64,000 nucleotides of DNA from an uncultured Clostridia bacterium (GTDB lineage: Bacteria; Bacillota; Clostridia; TANB77; CAG-508), in contig CAOPES010000002.1 of NCBI GenBank assembly GCA_948502395.1, forward strand, positions 1 to 64,000, read 5' to 3'. Position numbers and translations under genes: made by a program. How positions within the stretch are numbered: the stretch's first letter is position 1; each line of letters starts with the position of its first letter. Under the pieces are notes generated by a model that saw only the letters and a list, made by a program, of their open reading frames with translations, was not told where the DNA came from and ran no database searches. Positions 38,961-49,178 of this stretch are shown piece after piece.

Positions 38961-39221
38961 TTACATTCCGGCATCAATATATACTCTTTCATTTGGATAG
39001 TACATATCCAATTTTTCTCTTGCTGTTTGTTCGATAAATTCTAATGAATTTACATCTTCTTTCCTTTTTGCAAGTTGTTCTTTATTTTGTTCTTCTTCTA
39101 TTTGTTTTGATAATTCTTTACTTTCTTGATTGTATTTATTTATTGTTTTTTGTTGGTTTATTACAGTAAAAGTTGCGTAAATTATTAATATCAATATAAA
39201 TACTCTTTTTATTTTTTTCAT
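38961..39221 (-). CDS. divIC: Septum formation initiator DivIC/FtsB family
   Basis: 86 residues: one N-terminal membrane helix, a coiled coil (about 22-60) and the family ending FIEQTAREKLDMYYPNERVYID. Divisome assembly with FtsL and DivIB. Follows yabP and yabQ in the same order as the classic sporulation/division operon. Confidence 0.88.
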   Translation of the reverse strand: MKKIKRVFILILIIYATFTVINQQKTINKYNQESKELSKQIEEEQNKEQLAKRKEDVNSLEFIEQTAREKLDMYYPNERVYIDAGM

Positions 39222-39334
39222 ATGTTACTCTCTCCAATTCAGTTGAATAATTCCTTACGGATACTATACTTATATATTTCTACAAAAAACAGAAAAATCC
39301 TTCTTCTTTTATAATTTTTTTATACTATTTTGTT

Positions 39335-39829
39335 TTAATTTATAGTGTGCTGTTCTTTTTTGTTAAGTCTTATTGTTTTTGTCATATTTTTATATAAATT
39401 TGTAGAATTTTTTCTTACATTTATGAAAATGAAAGAAATTGGTTTTAAAAATAATTTCTTTATTAATTTTAAAATATATTTAAATGGAAGTTTTATTATA
39501 TTAAGTATTGCTAATATTATTCTTTTGAAGAAATTTATAATTGCTACATTTGTTTTTATTATAATTGAGCTGAGTAGTAGCATGTACATTGTAATTCCAA
39601 TTGCAATGCCGAAAAACATAAATAATCGAATTTCACCATTGTTGAATACAAATATACTATAAAGTATAGTAAGTCCTGTTAAAATCCAAAATAATATGTC
39701 TTCTATATAGGTTATAAAGTCACTTGTTTTAAAAGATCTTCTTAATATTCTAAATATGTCAAATAATAAACCTATTATTATACCATTTGCAATAAAAATT
39801 AAAAATAAATATGCTTGATTTGTAATCAT
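39335..39829 (-). CDS. yabQ: Spore cortex biosynthesis protein YabQ
   Basis: 164 residues with four or five hydrophobic helices, opening QAYLFLIFIANGIIIGLLFDIFRILRR, the YabQ signature, and a basic C-terminus. Needed for cortex formation in the sporulating mother cell. Located directly after yabP. Confidence 0.88.
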   Translation of the reverse strand: MITNQAYLFLIFIANGIIIGLLFDIFRILRRSFKTSDFITYIEDILFWILTGLTILYSIFVFNNGEIRLFMFFGIAIGITMYMLLLSSIIIKTNVAIINFFKRIILAILNIIKLPFKYILKLIKKLFLKPISFIFINVRKNSTNLYKNMTKTIRLNKKEQHTIN

Positions 39830-39853
39830 TATAAATTTCTCCTTGGATTAAAA

Positions 39854-40153
39854 TTATTTGAATATTTTACTAATTAAACTTCCTTTATTTTTTTCAACAG
39901 TTTTGTTGTCACTGTATGTAAGCGAAGCTATGTCACCTTCTACTATTACTTCTGATGTGTCGATGCTTAATTTGTTTATTCTAAGGTTTTCTCCTTTTAC
40001 TGTTAGAAGTCCTAATTCTGTTTCTAATATTACTACTTGGTCATCAAAACTAAGTACGTCTAAAACTCCTGAGATACTAAGCTTTCCCCTATTCTCTAAA
40101 ATTAGGTTTTGTATCACACTTGTGTTTAATGCTTTTCTTTCATCTATTGTCAT
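39854..40153 (-). CDS. yabP: Sporulation protein YabP
   Basis: 99 residues. Core NRGKLSISGVLDVLSFDDQVVILETELGLLTVKGENLRINKLSIDTSEVIVEGDI is the YabP/YqfC spore-protein domain. Preceded by AGGAGG; translated 24 bases before yabQ. Confidence 0.92.
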   Translation of the reverse strand: MTIDERKALNTSVIQNLILENRGKLSISGVLDVLSFDDQVVILETELGLLTVKGENLRINKLSIDTSEVIVEGDIASLTYSDNKTVEKNKGSLISKIFK

Positions 40154-40300
40154 TTACCTACCTCCTATTTTTTCCTGTTAATTTATATATATGCAGGGTT
40201 TGTCTTATGTAGAACCATATAGACAAGAAAAGTAGCTAAGTAAGGAAGTTTTTTTGCATAGACAAAAGAGTCCTTATATAAGAACTCTTTTTGAAAGGGG

Positions 40301-41722
40301 CTATCTAATTTTATTTTTAAAGCTTTTTACCAACCCTTCTGGACTAATTCGATATACTGTATCTCTTCCGAGAATTGCAGTATCTTTTGGTTTTACCTCT
40401 TTTTTAACTTTTTCTGCAAAAGTTTCTTTGCTTTCTAAGTTACCGTGATTAATTAATACCATTTTTAAATCTGTAAATTGTTGCAAGAATTCAATCATCT
40501 CTTCTGATTTGGCATGAGCTGAGAACTCATTAGTATATAGTACTTCACCTCTTCGTTTGAATAATTTACCTCCTACATTAATCATTTTATTCTTAGCAGA
40601 TTCCATAAGTTCTCGTCCTAACGTTCCTTCTGCCATATAACCAATAAAATGAACTAATCCTTTTGGATACATCAATGTGTTTGGTATATGCATTTGCGCT
40701 GGTCCATGCGAACCCATTCCAGAGGATGTTACTATAATTTTTTTAAATTTTACGTATCCTGTACTTTCTATGCGGTTTTCCGCATTTAAATACTTCAAAT
40801 CTTTTGGCAAGAAATCTCGCATGGATTCTTTTATTCCAATACCTTCACTTAAATATATCCGTGTATATTCTTGTGATAATGGACCATCTAGATAAATAGG
40901 ATATGTAGATGGAATATCTCCTTCTTCTTTCATAGTTTTAAGCAAATATAAAATTTCCTGAGTTCTACCTAAAGAAAATGCGGGAATTACTATAGTTTTA
41001 GATTTATGCACTGCTTCTATGATATTATCTTTAAAGCAAGGTACAACATCATTTACACTTCTACTTCCATAAGTAGCTTCTTGAATTACTGTTAAAGGTT
41101 TTCCTAAAACAGTTTGTGGTAGTTTAGGAACATCAAAGAAGATATTCGTTCCTTTATAATCTCCTGTAAACAAAAGATTAATATCATCATAACCTTCTGC
41201 TGAAATTTGTACCAAAATCAGTGCAGCACCAAGTAAATGACCGTTTTCAAAGAAAGTGGCTTTTATATTTGGTGCTACTTGAATAGGTTGACCAAACTCA
41301 CAGCCCTGTGTAAGAAACAGAGCGCGTTCGACATCTTCTAAATCATACAAAACGTTTTTGTATTCTTTTAGATGAATCGAATAACTATTATGCAACGATG
41401 CTCTCATTAAACGCTTAGTTGTTCTTGTAGTATAAATACTATTATTAAATCCTTTTCTTACCGCAAGAGGTAATTTTCCTACGTGATCAAGATGAGCATG
41501 TGTTAAAAGTATGCAAGCCAAATTTTTTACATTAAAATTAAACTTGTCATTCAAATTCTTATAATTTTCTTCCTGAAACAGGCCACAATCTACAAGAAAT
41601 TCTGTAGTTTTCTTTTCATTATATTCATCAACATAATGAACAACGCACAAAATGCAAGAACCTGTAACTTCAGAATGAGCAGCTGAAATGTCTACATAAA
41701 ATTGTTTTTCTTTCTTAGTCAT
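40301..41722 (-). CDS. MBL-fold/beta-CASP ribonuclease-like protein; contains an ordinary in-frame CGG
   Basis: 473 residues. Metallo-beta-lactamase motif LLTHAHLDHVGKLP (about 72), beta-CASP domain with PAFSLGRTQEILYLL, SSGMGSHGPAQMHIP, and C-terminal EFSAHAKSEEMIEFL and NHGNLESKETFA. This is the Ysh1/RNA-processing exonuclease family. An in-frame CGG at 40861-40859 (EYT-R-IYLSEG) is read through without a shift: skipping the C would reach a stop at once. It is therefore a direct exception to the CGG frameshift pattern. Confidence 0.88.
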   Translation of the reverse strand: MTKKEKQFYVDISAAHSEVTGSCILCVVHYVDEYNEKKTTEFLVDCGLFQEENYKNLNDKFNFNVKNLACILLTHAHLDHVGKLPLAVRKGFNNSIYTTRTTKRLMRASLHNSYSIHLKEYKNVLYDLEDVERALFLTQGCEFGQPIQVAPNIKATFFENGHLLGAALILVQISAEGYDDINLLFTGDYKGTNIFFDVPKLPQTVLGKPLTVIQEATYGSRSVNDVVPCFKDNIIEAVHKSKTIVIPAFSLGRTQEILYLLKTMKEEGDIPSTYPIYLDGPLSQEYTRIYLSEGIGIKESMRDFLPKDLKYLNAENRIESTGYVKFKKIIVTSSGMGSHGPAQMHIPNTLMYPKGLVHFIGYMAEGTLGRELMESAKNKMINVGGKLFKRRGEVLYTNEFSAHAKSEEMIEFLQQFTDLKMVLINHGNLESKETFAEKVKKEVKPKDTAILGRDTVYRISPEGLVKSFKNKIR

Positions 41723-41909
41723 ATTTAATGTCTCCTTTTCTACTGTATAACTAATGACTATTCAATTGTAAAAATCTTTAAACTTCTCCTTTCTATTTTA
41801 AGCTAAAATCTTAGCTTATTCCCTATAAAAATCATAGGATGTATATATTATATAATGAAACTTGACATAAATCAATAGATATACGTAATTTTATGTAAAA
41901 GATTTTAAA

Positions 41910-41944
41910 AAACGTCTCCAATTGAACATTAATTGGAAACGTTT
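41910..41944 (-). terminator. Terminator overlapping the prfB end
   Basis: AAACGT.TCCAATT / AATTGGA.ACGTTT, on the minus strand followed by TTTTTT; includes the last prfB codons. Confidence 0.8.
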
Positions 41945-43030
41945 AAATAACTTTCTATAAAACCATCAATATCACCATTCATAACAGCTTCTACATTACC
42001 CACTTCGTAATTGGTTCTATGGTCTTTAACTAATGTATATGGGCAAAAAACATATGAACGAATTTGACTTCCCCAAGCAATATCTTTTTGCTCACCCTTT
42101 AAGTCTTCTATCTTTTCTTTCTGTTCTTTTTCTTTTAAATCTAACAATTTCGATTTTAACATACGCATAGCTGTTTCGCGGTTATGAATTTGAGAACGTT
42201 CAGATTGGCAAGCTACTACTATATTTGTTGGAATATGTGTTATTCTAACTGCTGATGATGTTTTGTTTATATGTTGTCCACCAGCTCCTGAAGCTCTATA
42301 TGTGTCTACTCTTAAATCATCTTGATTTATCTCGATATCAATATCATCTGTTATCTCTGGCAATACCTCCACAGAAGCAAAAGATGTGTGTCTTCTCCCG
42401 CCCGCATCAAATGGAGAAATTCTAACTAAACGATGTACTCCCATTTCAGATTTTAAGTATCCATAAGCATTTTCTCCAACAACTTCAAATGTTACACTTT
42501 TTAAGCCTGCTTCTTCCCCTTCTAAGTAATCCATTTCTGTTAATGCATAATTGTTTTTATTAGCCCACCTAGAATACATACGATATAACATTTCGGCCCA
42601 GTCCTGAGACTCCGTGCCCCCTGCTCCTGGGTGAATTGTAACAATTGCGTTATTAACGTCATATTTACCAGATAAAAGTGTTGTTAATTTGAATTTCTCT
42701 AATTGTTTTTCAATTTTTTTTGTATTTTTTAAAATATCTTTTGAAATTTCTTCGTCAGGTTCTAATTCTACAAGTTCTGTTAGCTCTTGCATATTTGTTA
42801 TTTCATTAATGATATTTTCGTAATCTGTGCATTTAGATTTTAACTGTTTGATTTTTGTTAATACTTTTGCAGAATTTTTGCTATCGTTCCAAAAATTTTC
42901 TGCTACCGTTTGTTGTTCTAAATCAGCTAATTCTTCTTTTAATTTTGGTATGTCAAAGTGACTCACCTAATTCTTTGATTTTTTTGCTCATATTTTCTAG
43001 TAGCCTAGAATTTTCTTCTAATTCTATCAT
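41929..43030 (-). CDS. prfB: Peptide chain release factor 2 with programmed +1 frameshift
   Basis: ATG at 43030 behind AGGAGAG starts a 25-codon opening reading frame ending CTT-TGA (TGA at 42955-42953). Shifting +1 at CTT gives CTT-GAC and continues as FDIPKLKEELADLEQQ to the stop at 41929. An internal Shine-Dalgarno-like AGGTGAG lies 3 bases before CTT. This is the widely conserved RF2 autoregulatory frameshift. The GGQ motif is present in ASGAGGQHINKTSS, and SPF-like recognition lies in ISPFDAGGRRHTSF. Terminates at UGA and UAA. Confidence 0.95.
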
Positions 43031-43074
43031 CTTATCACTCTCCTATTTTGTCAAAAATTAAAATTTTGGAGACG

Positions 43075-43108
43075 GATGATGTTTTCTTGCTCCGTCCCCA
43101 AAAACATT
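43075..43108. repeat. Hairpin repeat GATGTTTT...AAAACAT, copy 2
   Basis: Carries TTGCTCCGTCCCC in the loop; near-copy of 22570-22604. Lies between secA and prfB and may terminate secA. Confidence 0.65.
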
Positions 43109-43110
43109 AA

Positions 43111-45876
43111 TTAGGCATTTTTTCCACAACAATTTTTGTATTTTTTACCTGAACCGCATGGGCAAGGGTCATTTCTACCAACTTTTGGTCCATCGTTGCG
43201 AACAGTTCTATCAATATCAGAACCTATTTTAGCACCACCATCTACATCGTGGATAGCTTCTAGTGCTGCTCCTGTAATTTTAACAGTTTCTTGTCTAGTC
43301 ATATTTTCTTGTTCTTTAATATGCATTAATATTTTTGTTACATCAAATTTAATGTCATTTACCATTTCTTCAAACATTTCAGAACCTTCTAATTGATATT
43401 GAACAACAGGATCTTTTTGTCCATAAGCGCGAAGTCCAATTCCATTTTTAAGCTCATCCATACTATCAATATGAGCCATCCATTTTTCGTCTACAACTTT
43501 TAGCATAACAACTCTTTCAAGCTCTCTTAGTTTGTCTGATTCAATCTCTTGTTCTTTTTGTTTGTAAGCTTCCAAAGCTTTTTTAGTTAATTCTTCTGAA
43601 ATTGCGTTTACATCATCTTTATGTTCTTTGATGTAATCTAACATATTTATTCCTAATTGGTTTACTATTTCTGTATTTAGAGATTCTATGTTTAATTCTC
43701 CACTTTCTCCTTCAATATACATATGTGGAAGGTTACTTGCTACAAATTCAATCATAGATAATATGTTGTCATGTATATTTTCTCCGTCTAATACTTGTCT
43801 TCTTTGAGTGTAAATTATATTTCTTTGTGTGTTCATAACATCATCATATTTTAATACATTTTTACGAGTACTAAAATTTCTTCCTTCTACTTTCTTTTGA
43901 GCATTTTCTACTGCATTTGATATCATTTTTGAGTCTATTGGCATATTTTCGTCTGCACCTAATGTGTTATAAACTTTTGTAATCATATCTCCACCAAAGA
44001 TTTTCATTAAGTCGTCATCTAATCCAATGTAAAATTTAGATTCTCCGACATCACCTTGACGTCCAGAACGTCCACGTAACTGATTGTCAATTCTTCTTGA
44101 TTCATGTCTTTCTGTACCAATTATTTTTAGACCACCTGCGTCTATTACTTTTTGTTTTTCGTCTTTTATTTGTTCATCATATTTAGCTACTAATTTTTTG
44201 AATTGTTCTCTTGCATCTAAGATATCTTTGTCATCTGTTTCGTAATATGTGTTTGCTTCTTCAATTAATTCAGGAGCTACTTTACTTCTTCTCATTTCTT
44301 CTTTTGCTAAGAATTCACTGTTTCCACCTAACATAATGTCAGTACCACGTCCTGCCATGTTTGTTGCTATTGTAACTGCTCCATATTTTCCAGCTTGTGC
44401 TATAATTTCAGCTTCTTTTTCATGGTATTTAGCATTTAATACTTCGTGTTTTATTCCTTCTTGTTTTAATAATTTTGAAAGTTTTTCTGATTTTTCAATT
44501 GATACTGTACCAACTAGCACTGGTTGACCTTTTTTATGGCTTTCTTTTATGCTTTCTACAATTGCTCTGTATTTTGCATTTTCATTTTTGTATACAACAT
44601 CATTTTCGTCATTACGAACCATTGGTTTGTTTGTTGGTATTGCTATAACGTCTAAGTTATATATTTCTTGGAATTCAGCTTGTTCTGTCATTGCAGTACC
44701 TGTCATTCCTGACAATTTGTCATACATTCTAAATAAATTTTGGAATGTAATTGTTGCAAGTGTTTTTGATTCATCTGCTATTTTTACCTTTTCTTTTGCT
44801 TCAATAGCTTGATGTAAACCGTTGTTGTATCTTCTTCCATACATAATACGTCCAGTAAATTCGTCAACAATTAGAACTTCTCCGTCTTTTACGATGTAGT
44901 CTATTTCGTTTTTCATAACTCCATATGCACGTAAAGCTTGGTTAACGTGATGTACTAATGTTGAGTTTTCTAAGTCATTGAAGTTTTCTAATCCGAATGT
45001 TTCTTCAGCTTTTTTAATACCTTTTTGTGTTAATGATGCTGATTTTGCTTTTAAGTCTACTATATAATCATATTTTTCGTTATCTTCTGCTTGATCAAAA
45101 TCTTTAACATCTTCTTCAACAATAACTTTTGGTGTTAATTTTCTAACAAAACTATCTGCCTTTTTATAAAGGTCTGATGATTCATTTGCACGTCCTGATA
45201 TGATTAATGGTGTACGTGCTTCGTCAACTAAAATACTATCAATTTCGTCCACTATTGCATAGTGTAATCCTCTTTGTACTAATTGATTTTTATAAATAAC
45301 CATATTGTCTCTTAGATAGTCAAAACCAAATTCATTATTTGTTCCATATGTTATATCTGCGTTATAAGCAGCTTGTTTTTCTTGTGGTTCCATTCCTGCT
45401 ATTACTAGTCCAACAGATAGTCCTAAAAACTTATATAGTTTTCCCATCCATTCACTATCTCTTTTTGCTAGGTAATCGTTAACTGTAATTACGTGTACAC
45501 CTTTTCCTTCTAAGGCATTTAAGTATACTGGTAATGTTGCAACTAATGTTTTTCCTTCTCCTGTTTTCATTTCAGCAATTCTACCTTGGTGTAGTATGAT
45601 ACCACCTATTAATTGTACGTCAAAGTGACGCATTCCTAAAACTCTTTTTGATGCTTCTCTTACTACTGCAAATGCCTCTGGTAGTATGTCGTCTAATGTT
45701 TTTCCATTTTCTAATTCTTTTTTGAAATATTCTGTTTTTCCTTTTAATTCTGAATCACTTAATTTTGAAATTTCTTCTTCTAATTCATTGATTTTGTCGA
45801 CAATTGGTGCTAATCTTTTTACTTCTTTTTCGCTATAAGATTTGAACATTTTACTAAATAAACTCATTAATTTCAA
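43111..45876 (-). CDS. secA: Protein translocase subunit SecA
   Basis: 921 residues. Walker A in MKTGEGKTLVATLP (about 105), DEAD-like VDEIDSILVDEARTPL, motif VI region GRSGRQGDVGESKFYIG, preprotein crosslinking and scaffold domains, and the zinc-binding SEC-C tail CPCGSGKKYKNCC at the end. Drives Sec export of the many signal-bearing proteins seen here. Confidence 0.98.
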   Translation of the reverse strand: MKLMSLFSKMFKSYSEKEVKRLAPIVDKINELEEEISKLSDSELKGKTEYFKKELENGKTLDDILPEAFAVVREASKRVLGMRHFDVQLIGGIILHQGRIAEMKTGEGKTLVATLPVYLNALEGKGVHVITVNDYLAKRDSEWMGKLYKFLGLSVGLVIAGMEPQEKQAAYNADITYGTNNEFGFDYLRDNMVIYKNQLVQRGLHYAIVDEIDSILVDEARTPLIISGRANESSDLYKKADSFVRKLTPKVIVEEDVKDFDQAEDNEKYDYIVDLKAKSASLTQKGIKKAEETFGLENFNDLENSTLVHHVNQALRAYGVMKNEIDYIVKDGEVLIVDEFTGRIMYGRRYNNGLHQAIEAKEKVKIADESKTLATITFQNLFRMYDKLSGMTGTAMTEQAEFQEIYNLDVIAIPTNKPMVRNDENDVVYKNENAKYRAIVESIKESHKKGQPVLVGTVSIEKSEKLSKLLKQEGIKHEVLNAKYHEKEAEIIAQAGKYGAVTIATNMAGRGTDIMLGGNSEFLAKEEMRRSKVAPELIEEANTYYETDDKDILDAREQFKKLVAKYDEQIKDEKQKVIDAGGLKIIGTERHESRRIDNQLRGRSGRQGDVGESKFYIGLDDDLMKIFGGDMITKVYNTLGADENMPIDSKMISNAVENAQKKVEGRNFSTRKNVLKYDDVMNTQRNIIYTQRRQVLDGENIHDNILSMIEFVASNLPHMYIEGESGELNIESLNTEIVNQLGINMLDYIKEHKDDVNAISEELTKKALEAYKQKEQEIESDKLRELERVVMLKVVDEKWMAHIDSMDELKNGIGLRAYGQKDPVVQYQLEGSEMFEEMVNDIKFDVTKILMHIKEQENMTRQETVKITGAALEAIHDVDGGAKIGSDIDRTVRNDGPKVGRNDPCPCGSGKKYKNCCGKNA

Positions 45877-46023
45877 TCCTTCCTAATGTTATATTTTTCT
45901 ACTTTGTTACTATATCACTAAAAATTATTTTTAGCAAGTTTTTTTACTACTTATTTGAGAATATTTTTATTAATTTTTCATAAATTGAAATAAGAACTTA
46001 TATTTTAGAAATGAGGAATTATT

Positions 46024-46566
46024 ATGTTTGTTTATAATTTTAAAATTAATGGGAGTAAAACATTTAAATTGATTTTTATAATAATGCTGGTTTTGCTTCT
46101 TTGTGTTTTGGCAACTGTTACTTTTAAGATATTTACAGGTGCTGCAAATTCAGCTTCTTCTTGCCTACCAAGTAAAAATGTTAATAAGATATCTTCAAAG
46201 AATTATACTAATGTTTTAAAAGCTGTACACGATAATATTGATGATTATACTGGAACAAAAATTAACTTTACTGGATATGTGTATAGAGTTTTAGATTTGA
46301 AGGAAAATCAGTTTATTTTAGCAAGAGATATGTTGATATCTTCTGATTTTCAAAGTGTTATTGTTGGCTTTTTGTGTGAGTGTGATACTGCTAAGGATTT
46401 TGAAAATGGTTCTTGGATTGAAGTTACTGGTGAGATTTATAAGGGAGAGTATCACGGTGCTATGCCTATTGTAAAGGTTACGTCAATTAATAAAACTAAT
46501 AAGCCTAATGATGAGTATGTGTATCCTCCTGATGAGAGTTATATTCCAACTTTCGGAGTTTTATAA
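46024..46566 (+). CDS. Membrane-anchored OB-fold protein, YcgQ/TIGR03943-like C-domain
   Basis: 180 residues. A membrane helix (about 15-37) precedes an extracytoplasmic domain with INFTGYVYRVLDLKENQFILARDML and GSWIEVTGEIY ... YPPDESYIPTF. These match the C-terminal half of the YcgQ/TIGR03943 family, which accompanies YcgR permeases. The N-terminal membrane half of that family is missing, as is the permease partner. Function unknown. Confidence 0.6.
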   Translation: MFVYNFKINGSKTFKLIFIIMLVLLLCVLATVTFKIFTGAANSASSCLPSKNVNKISSKNYTNVLKAVHDNIDDYTGTKINFTGYVYRVLDLKENQFILARDMLISSDFQSVIVGFLCECDTAKDFENGSWIEVTGEIYKGEYHGAMPIVKVTSINKTNKPNDEYVYPPDESYIPTFGVL

Positions 46567-46572
46567 AGTGAA

Positions 46573-46602
46573 AAGAAGTAAGATAAAATTTATCCTACTT
46601 CT
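46573..46602. terminator. Bidirectional terminator
   Basis: AAGAAGTA.GATAAA / TTTATC.TACTTCTT between convergent genes. Confidence 0.75.
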
Positions 46603-46630
46603 TATTTTTCAATTATATAACATAAATAAA

Positions 46631-47719
46631 CTATCTTCCATTATAGTAATCATATCCTCCACGAGAAAGTTCATTATAAGGTATATATTTTGTTTTCTTC
46701 ATTTTAAATTCTTCTCTATCAAATGGGCGTATTTTTCTTTCATCGACATCAATTAAACTTTCTTGTTCATCAGTTTTTATAAGTAAACATCTTATATATC
46801 TAGTTGATTCCTTATCGTCTCCTTCTAGCCTTTTCCAAACTTTTTCTCTTGATTCTGACCCAAGTTTAATATCTACTATTTCTTTTACATATTCATATAT
46901 ACCTTGCGAATCTAACTCATATTTTTCAGATAATATTTTTATTACATTGTTTAAAAATATTATATCTTCATTCTCATTTATCTTTTCATTTTCGGTAGAA
47001 TTTTGAATATCCTTATCACTCTCAATTTCATCTTTTATTTTATTTATAGCATATTCACTTTTACCTTTATTAAATTTATCTAATGCATTTTTGAATTTAT
47101 TTTCAGGGTCTTCTAAAATTTTTATTCCTTGAGTATTTAATCCTGCTTTTAACCTTGTAAGATCTTTTATATTAAAAAAATCATCTGGATCTAAAATTAC
47201 ACTATATTCACTGCAACTTAATCCGACAAAATAATGTGTAAGGTCTTTATTCCAATGTATACAAACATTATAGTCATCATTATCTTTTAATAGTTCTGTT
47301 AATGCTTTTGCAGAATATCTAGATAGTTCATAGCAAACTCTTCTTTTATGATTTTCTCTATTACTTTCCCATTCTTCATCAATATCTCTTCCATACCAAT
47401 CAGGTAAACTAAACACATCATCATCGACTTTTTTTATGTAAGATATTAAATTGTCATCATATACGTAATCTTTACATATTTTTTCATAAATTGATAAAAT
47501 TTTGTCTTCAATGCTCAATGTATCATCTTCTAAAAGGTCCTTTACATATGTACTAAATTCTTCTGTTATCTTCCAATCTGCTTTATCATATATTATATCA
47601 GAACCTATTTTCTTTTCATTCTCATGTTCTGCTGGATTTAATACAATTATGCTCTTTTTTCTTACAGCTAATGATACTAAATCATTTAGTCTTTTTAGTT
47701 TTTCTACATTTATTCCCAT
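46631..47719 (-). CDS. Transglutaminase-like Cys-His-Asp protein, paralogue 1
   Basis: 362 residues. A conserved core in both paralogues reads KRRVCYELSRYSAKALTELL ... THYFVGLSCSEYSVILDPDDFFNIKDLTRLKAGLNTQGI. The Cys in VCYE, His in THYFVG and Asp in ILDPDD make a plausible papain/transglutaminase-type triad. The C-terminal third (KVWKRLEGDDKESTRYIRCLLI) is also shared. No signal peptide, so cytosolic. I do not recognise a named family; protease or protein-modifying activity is inferred. Confidence 0.5.
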   Translation of the reverse strand: MGINVEKLKRLNDLVSLAVRKKSIIVLNPAEHENEKKIGSDIIYDKADWKITEEFSTYVKDLLEDDTLSIEDKILSIYEKICKDYVYDDNLISYIKKVDDDVFSLPDWYGRDIDEEWESNRENHKRRVCYELSRYSAKALTELLKDNDDYNVCIHWNKDLTHYFVGLSCSEYSVILDPDDFFNIKDLTRLKAGLNTQGIKILEDPENKFKNALDKFNKGKSEYAINKIKDEIESDKDIQNSTENEKINENEDIIFLNNVIKILSEKYELDSQGIYEYVKEIVDIKLGSESREKVWKRLEGDDKESTRYIRCLLIKTDEQESLIDVDERKIRPFDREEFKMKKTKYIPYNELSRGGYDYYNGR

Positions 47720-47740
47720 TTTGAATCCTCCTTATATTAT

Positions 47741-48754
47741 TTATCCACCATAATAAGGATATTCATTTTCTTCTGGATTAAATACAAACAACTTATTATC
47801 TAGATTTTCCTTATTAATTTCACTTAATATTTGTTCAATACTATCTATTAAATATGTTTTATTTTCAAAGTCAAAAATTAAACATCTTACATATCTCTTT
47901 TCTGTACCGCCTTTAATTTCTTTCCATATTTTTTCTACTTCAATTTCTTCATTCTCAACTATTGCTTTCATATATTCCATAAAGCCTTGTGAATCAATTC
48001 TATAAGATTTTAATATATTTACAACACTGTTAAAGTATTGAATAATATCTTTTTCTTTTAATTTTATTTTTGCCTCTTCTACTTCTGCTAATTCATTTAA
48101 TTTTCCTTTGTTAAATTTATCTACTGCATTTTGAAGTTTTTTAGAATTATCTCTTAATATTCGTATTCCTTGGATTGTTAGTCCTAACTTTAATCGTGTA
48201 AGATCCTTTATTGCGTTAAAGTCGTCCACATCTAAAATCGCACTATACTCATCGCCACTCAATCCTACAACATAATGCGTATTCTCTTTATCCCCAAGCA
48301 TAAATGCTTCGCAATTTTTGTTTCCTTCTAACAATTCATTTATCGCTTTTGCATAAAATCTAGCAAATTCATAACATACTCTCCTATTATGTTTTTTTCT
48401 GTTTTCTTTCCATCTTTCATCAATTATTCTTCCATACCAGTCTACTGCTATATATTTGACATTATTAGGGTCACTTAAATCCTTTCTAAAAAAGAACAGT
48501 ACATTGTCATCATATATATAATTTAAAGCTATAAATTTATATACTTCTAAGATTTTTTCTTCAAAATTAAGTATTTTATCCTTTTTTAAATTGTCTACTA
48601 TCTTTTGAATAGGTTCTTCTAATTCCCATTTTACTGGATCATACTCAATCCATTCTTCTGTAAGTTTTCTGTTTGGTTCTAGTACTATTTTATGATCTCC
48701 TTCTAATACTTTGCTAATTTCATCATAAAATGTTGTTATGTGTTTATCACTCAT
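47741..48754 (-). CDS. Transglutaminase-like Cys-His-Asp protein, paralogue 2
   Basis: 337 residues, similar over its length to the downstream gene: NRRVCYEFARFYAKAINELL, THYVVGLSGDEYSAILDVDDFNAIKDLTRLKLGLTIQGIRIL, KIWKEIKGGTEKRYVRCLIFD. The same candidate triad Cys-His-Asp is kept, although the rest has diverged, which argues that all three residues matter. Separated from paralogue 1 by 21 bases with AGGAGG, so one operon. Confidence 0.5.
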   Translation of the reverse strand: MSDKHITTFYDEISKVLEGDHKIVLEPNRKLTEEWIEYDPVKWELEEPIQKIVDNLKKDKILNFEEKILEVYKFIALNYIYDDNVLFFFRKDLSDPNNVKYIAVDWYGRIIDERWKENRKKHNRRVCYEFARFYAKAINELLEGNKNCEAFMLGDKENTHYVVGLSGDEYSAILDVDDFNAIKDLTRLKLGLTIQGIRILRDNSKKLQNAVDKFNKGKLNELAEVEEAKIKLKEKDIIQYFNSVVNILKSYRIDSQGFMEYMKAIVENEEIEVEKIWKEIKGGTEKRYVRCLIFDFENKTYLIDSIEQILSEINKENLDNKLFVFNPEENEYPYYGG

Positions 48755-48809
48755 TTTTGTTTTCTCCTTTTATATTATATTTTACTAGTTTGATTTTTTG
48801 AATAAATCA

Positions 48810-49115
48810 TTAGCACCGATAAGTTTTATATTTAATAATTAAATTTTTATCTTCTATATCTATTTTTCCTTTATTTAACAAGTCGTAAAACATATTTGGC
48901 GATATTAACTTCTTATAAACATTTTCTAATTGGTTATCTTTAACTCCTACACTTTTTAAAATTTGATATGCCTTTTCTTTGTCAATTTTAAAGAAAAATG
49001 CCTCATCTTGTAAGTATTCTTTAATTTTTAAATTCTCTTCAAAATTTCCGCCTTTTTCTTTTAATAGTTCTAGCATAGCTTCATTCATTACTTCAATTAC
49101 TTTAAATTCATTCAT
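48810..49115 (-). CDS. Small helical protein of unknown function
   Basis: 101 residues from the ATG at 49115 (GAAGGAG upstream); the longer frame lacks a ribosome site. Glu/Lys-rich helices: MNEFKVIEVMNEAMLELL, KIKEYLQDEAFFFKIDKEKAYQIL. No family recognised. Upstream of, and possibly co-transcribed with, the Cys-His-Asp pair. Confidence 0.5.
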   Translation of the reverse strand: MNEFKVIEVMNEAMLELLKEKGGNFEENLKIKEYLQDEAFFFKIDKEKAYQILKSVGVKDNQLENVYKKLISPNMFYDLLNKGKIDIEDKNLIIKYKTYRC

Positions 49116-49178
49116 TAATACTACTCCTTCTTTTACTATCCTTTTTATTATACAACACTTCACATAAAAAAGCAAATT

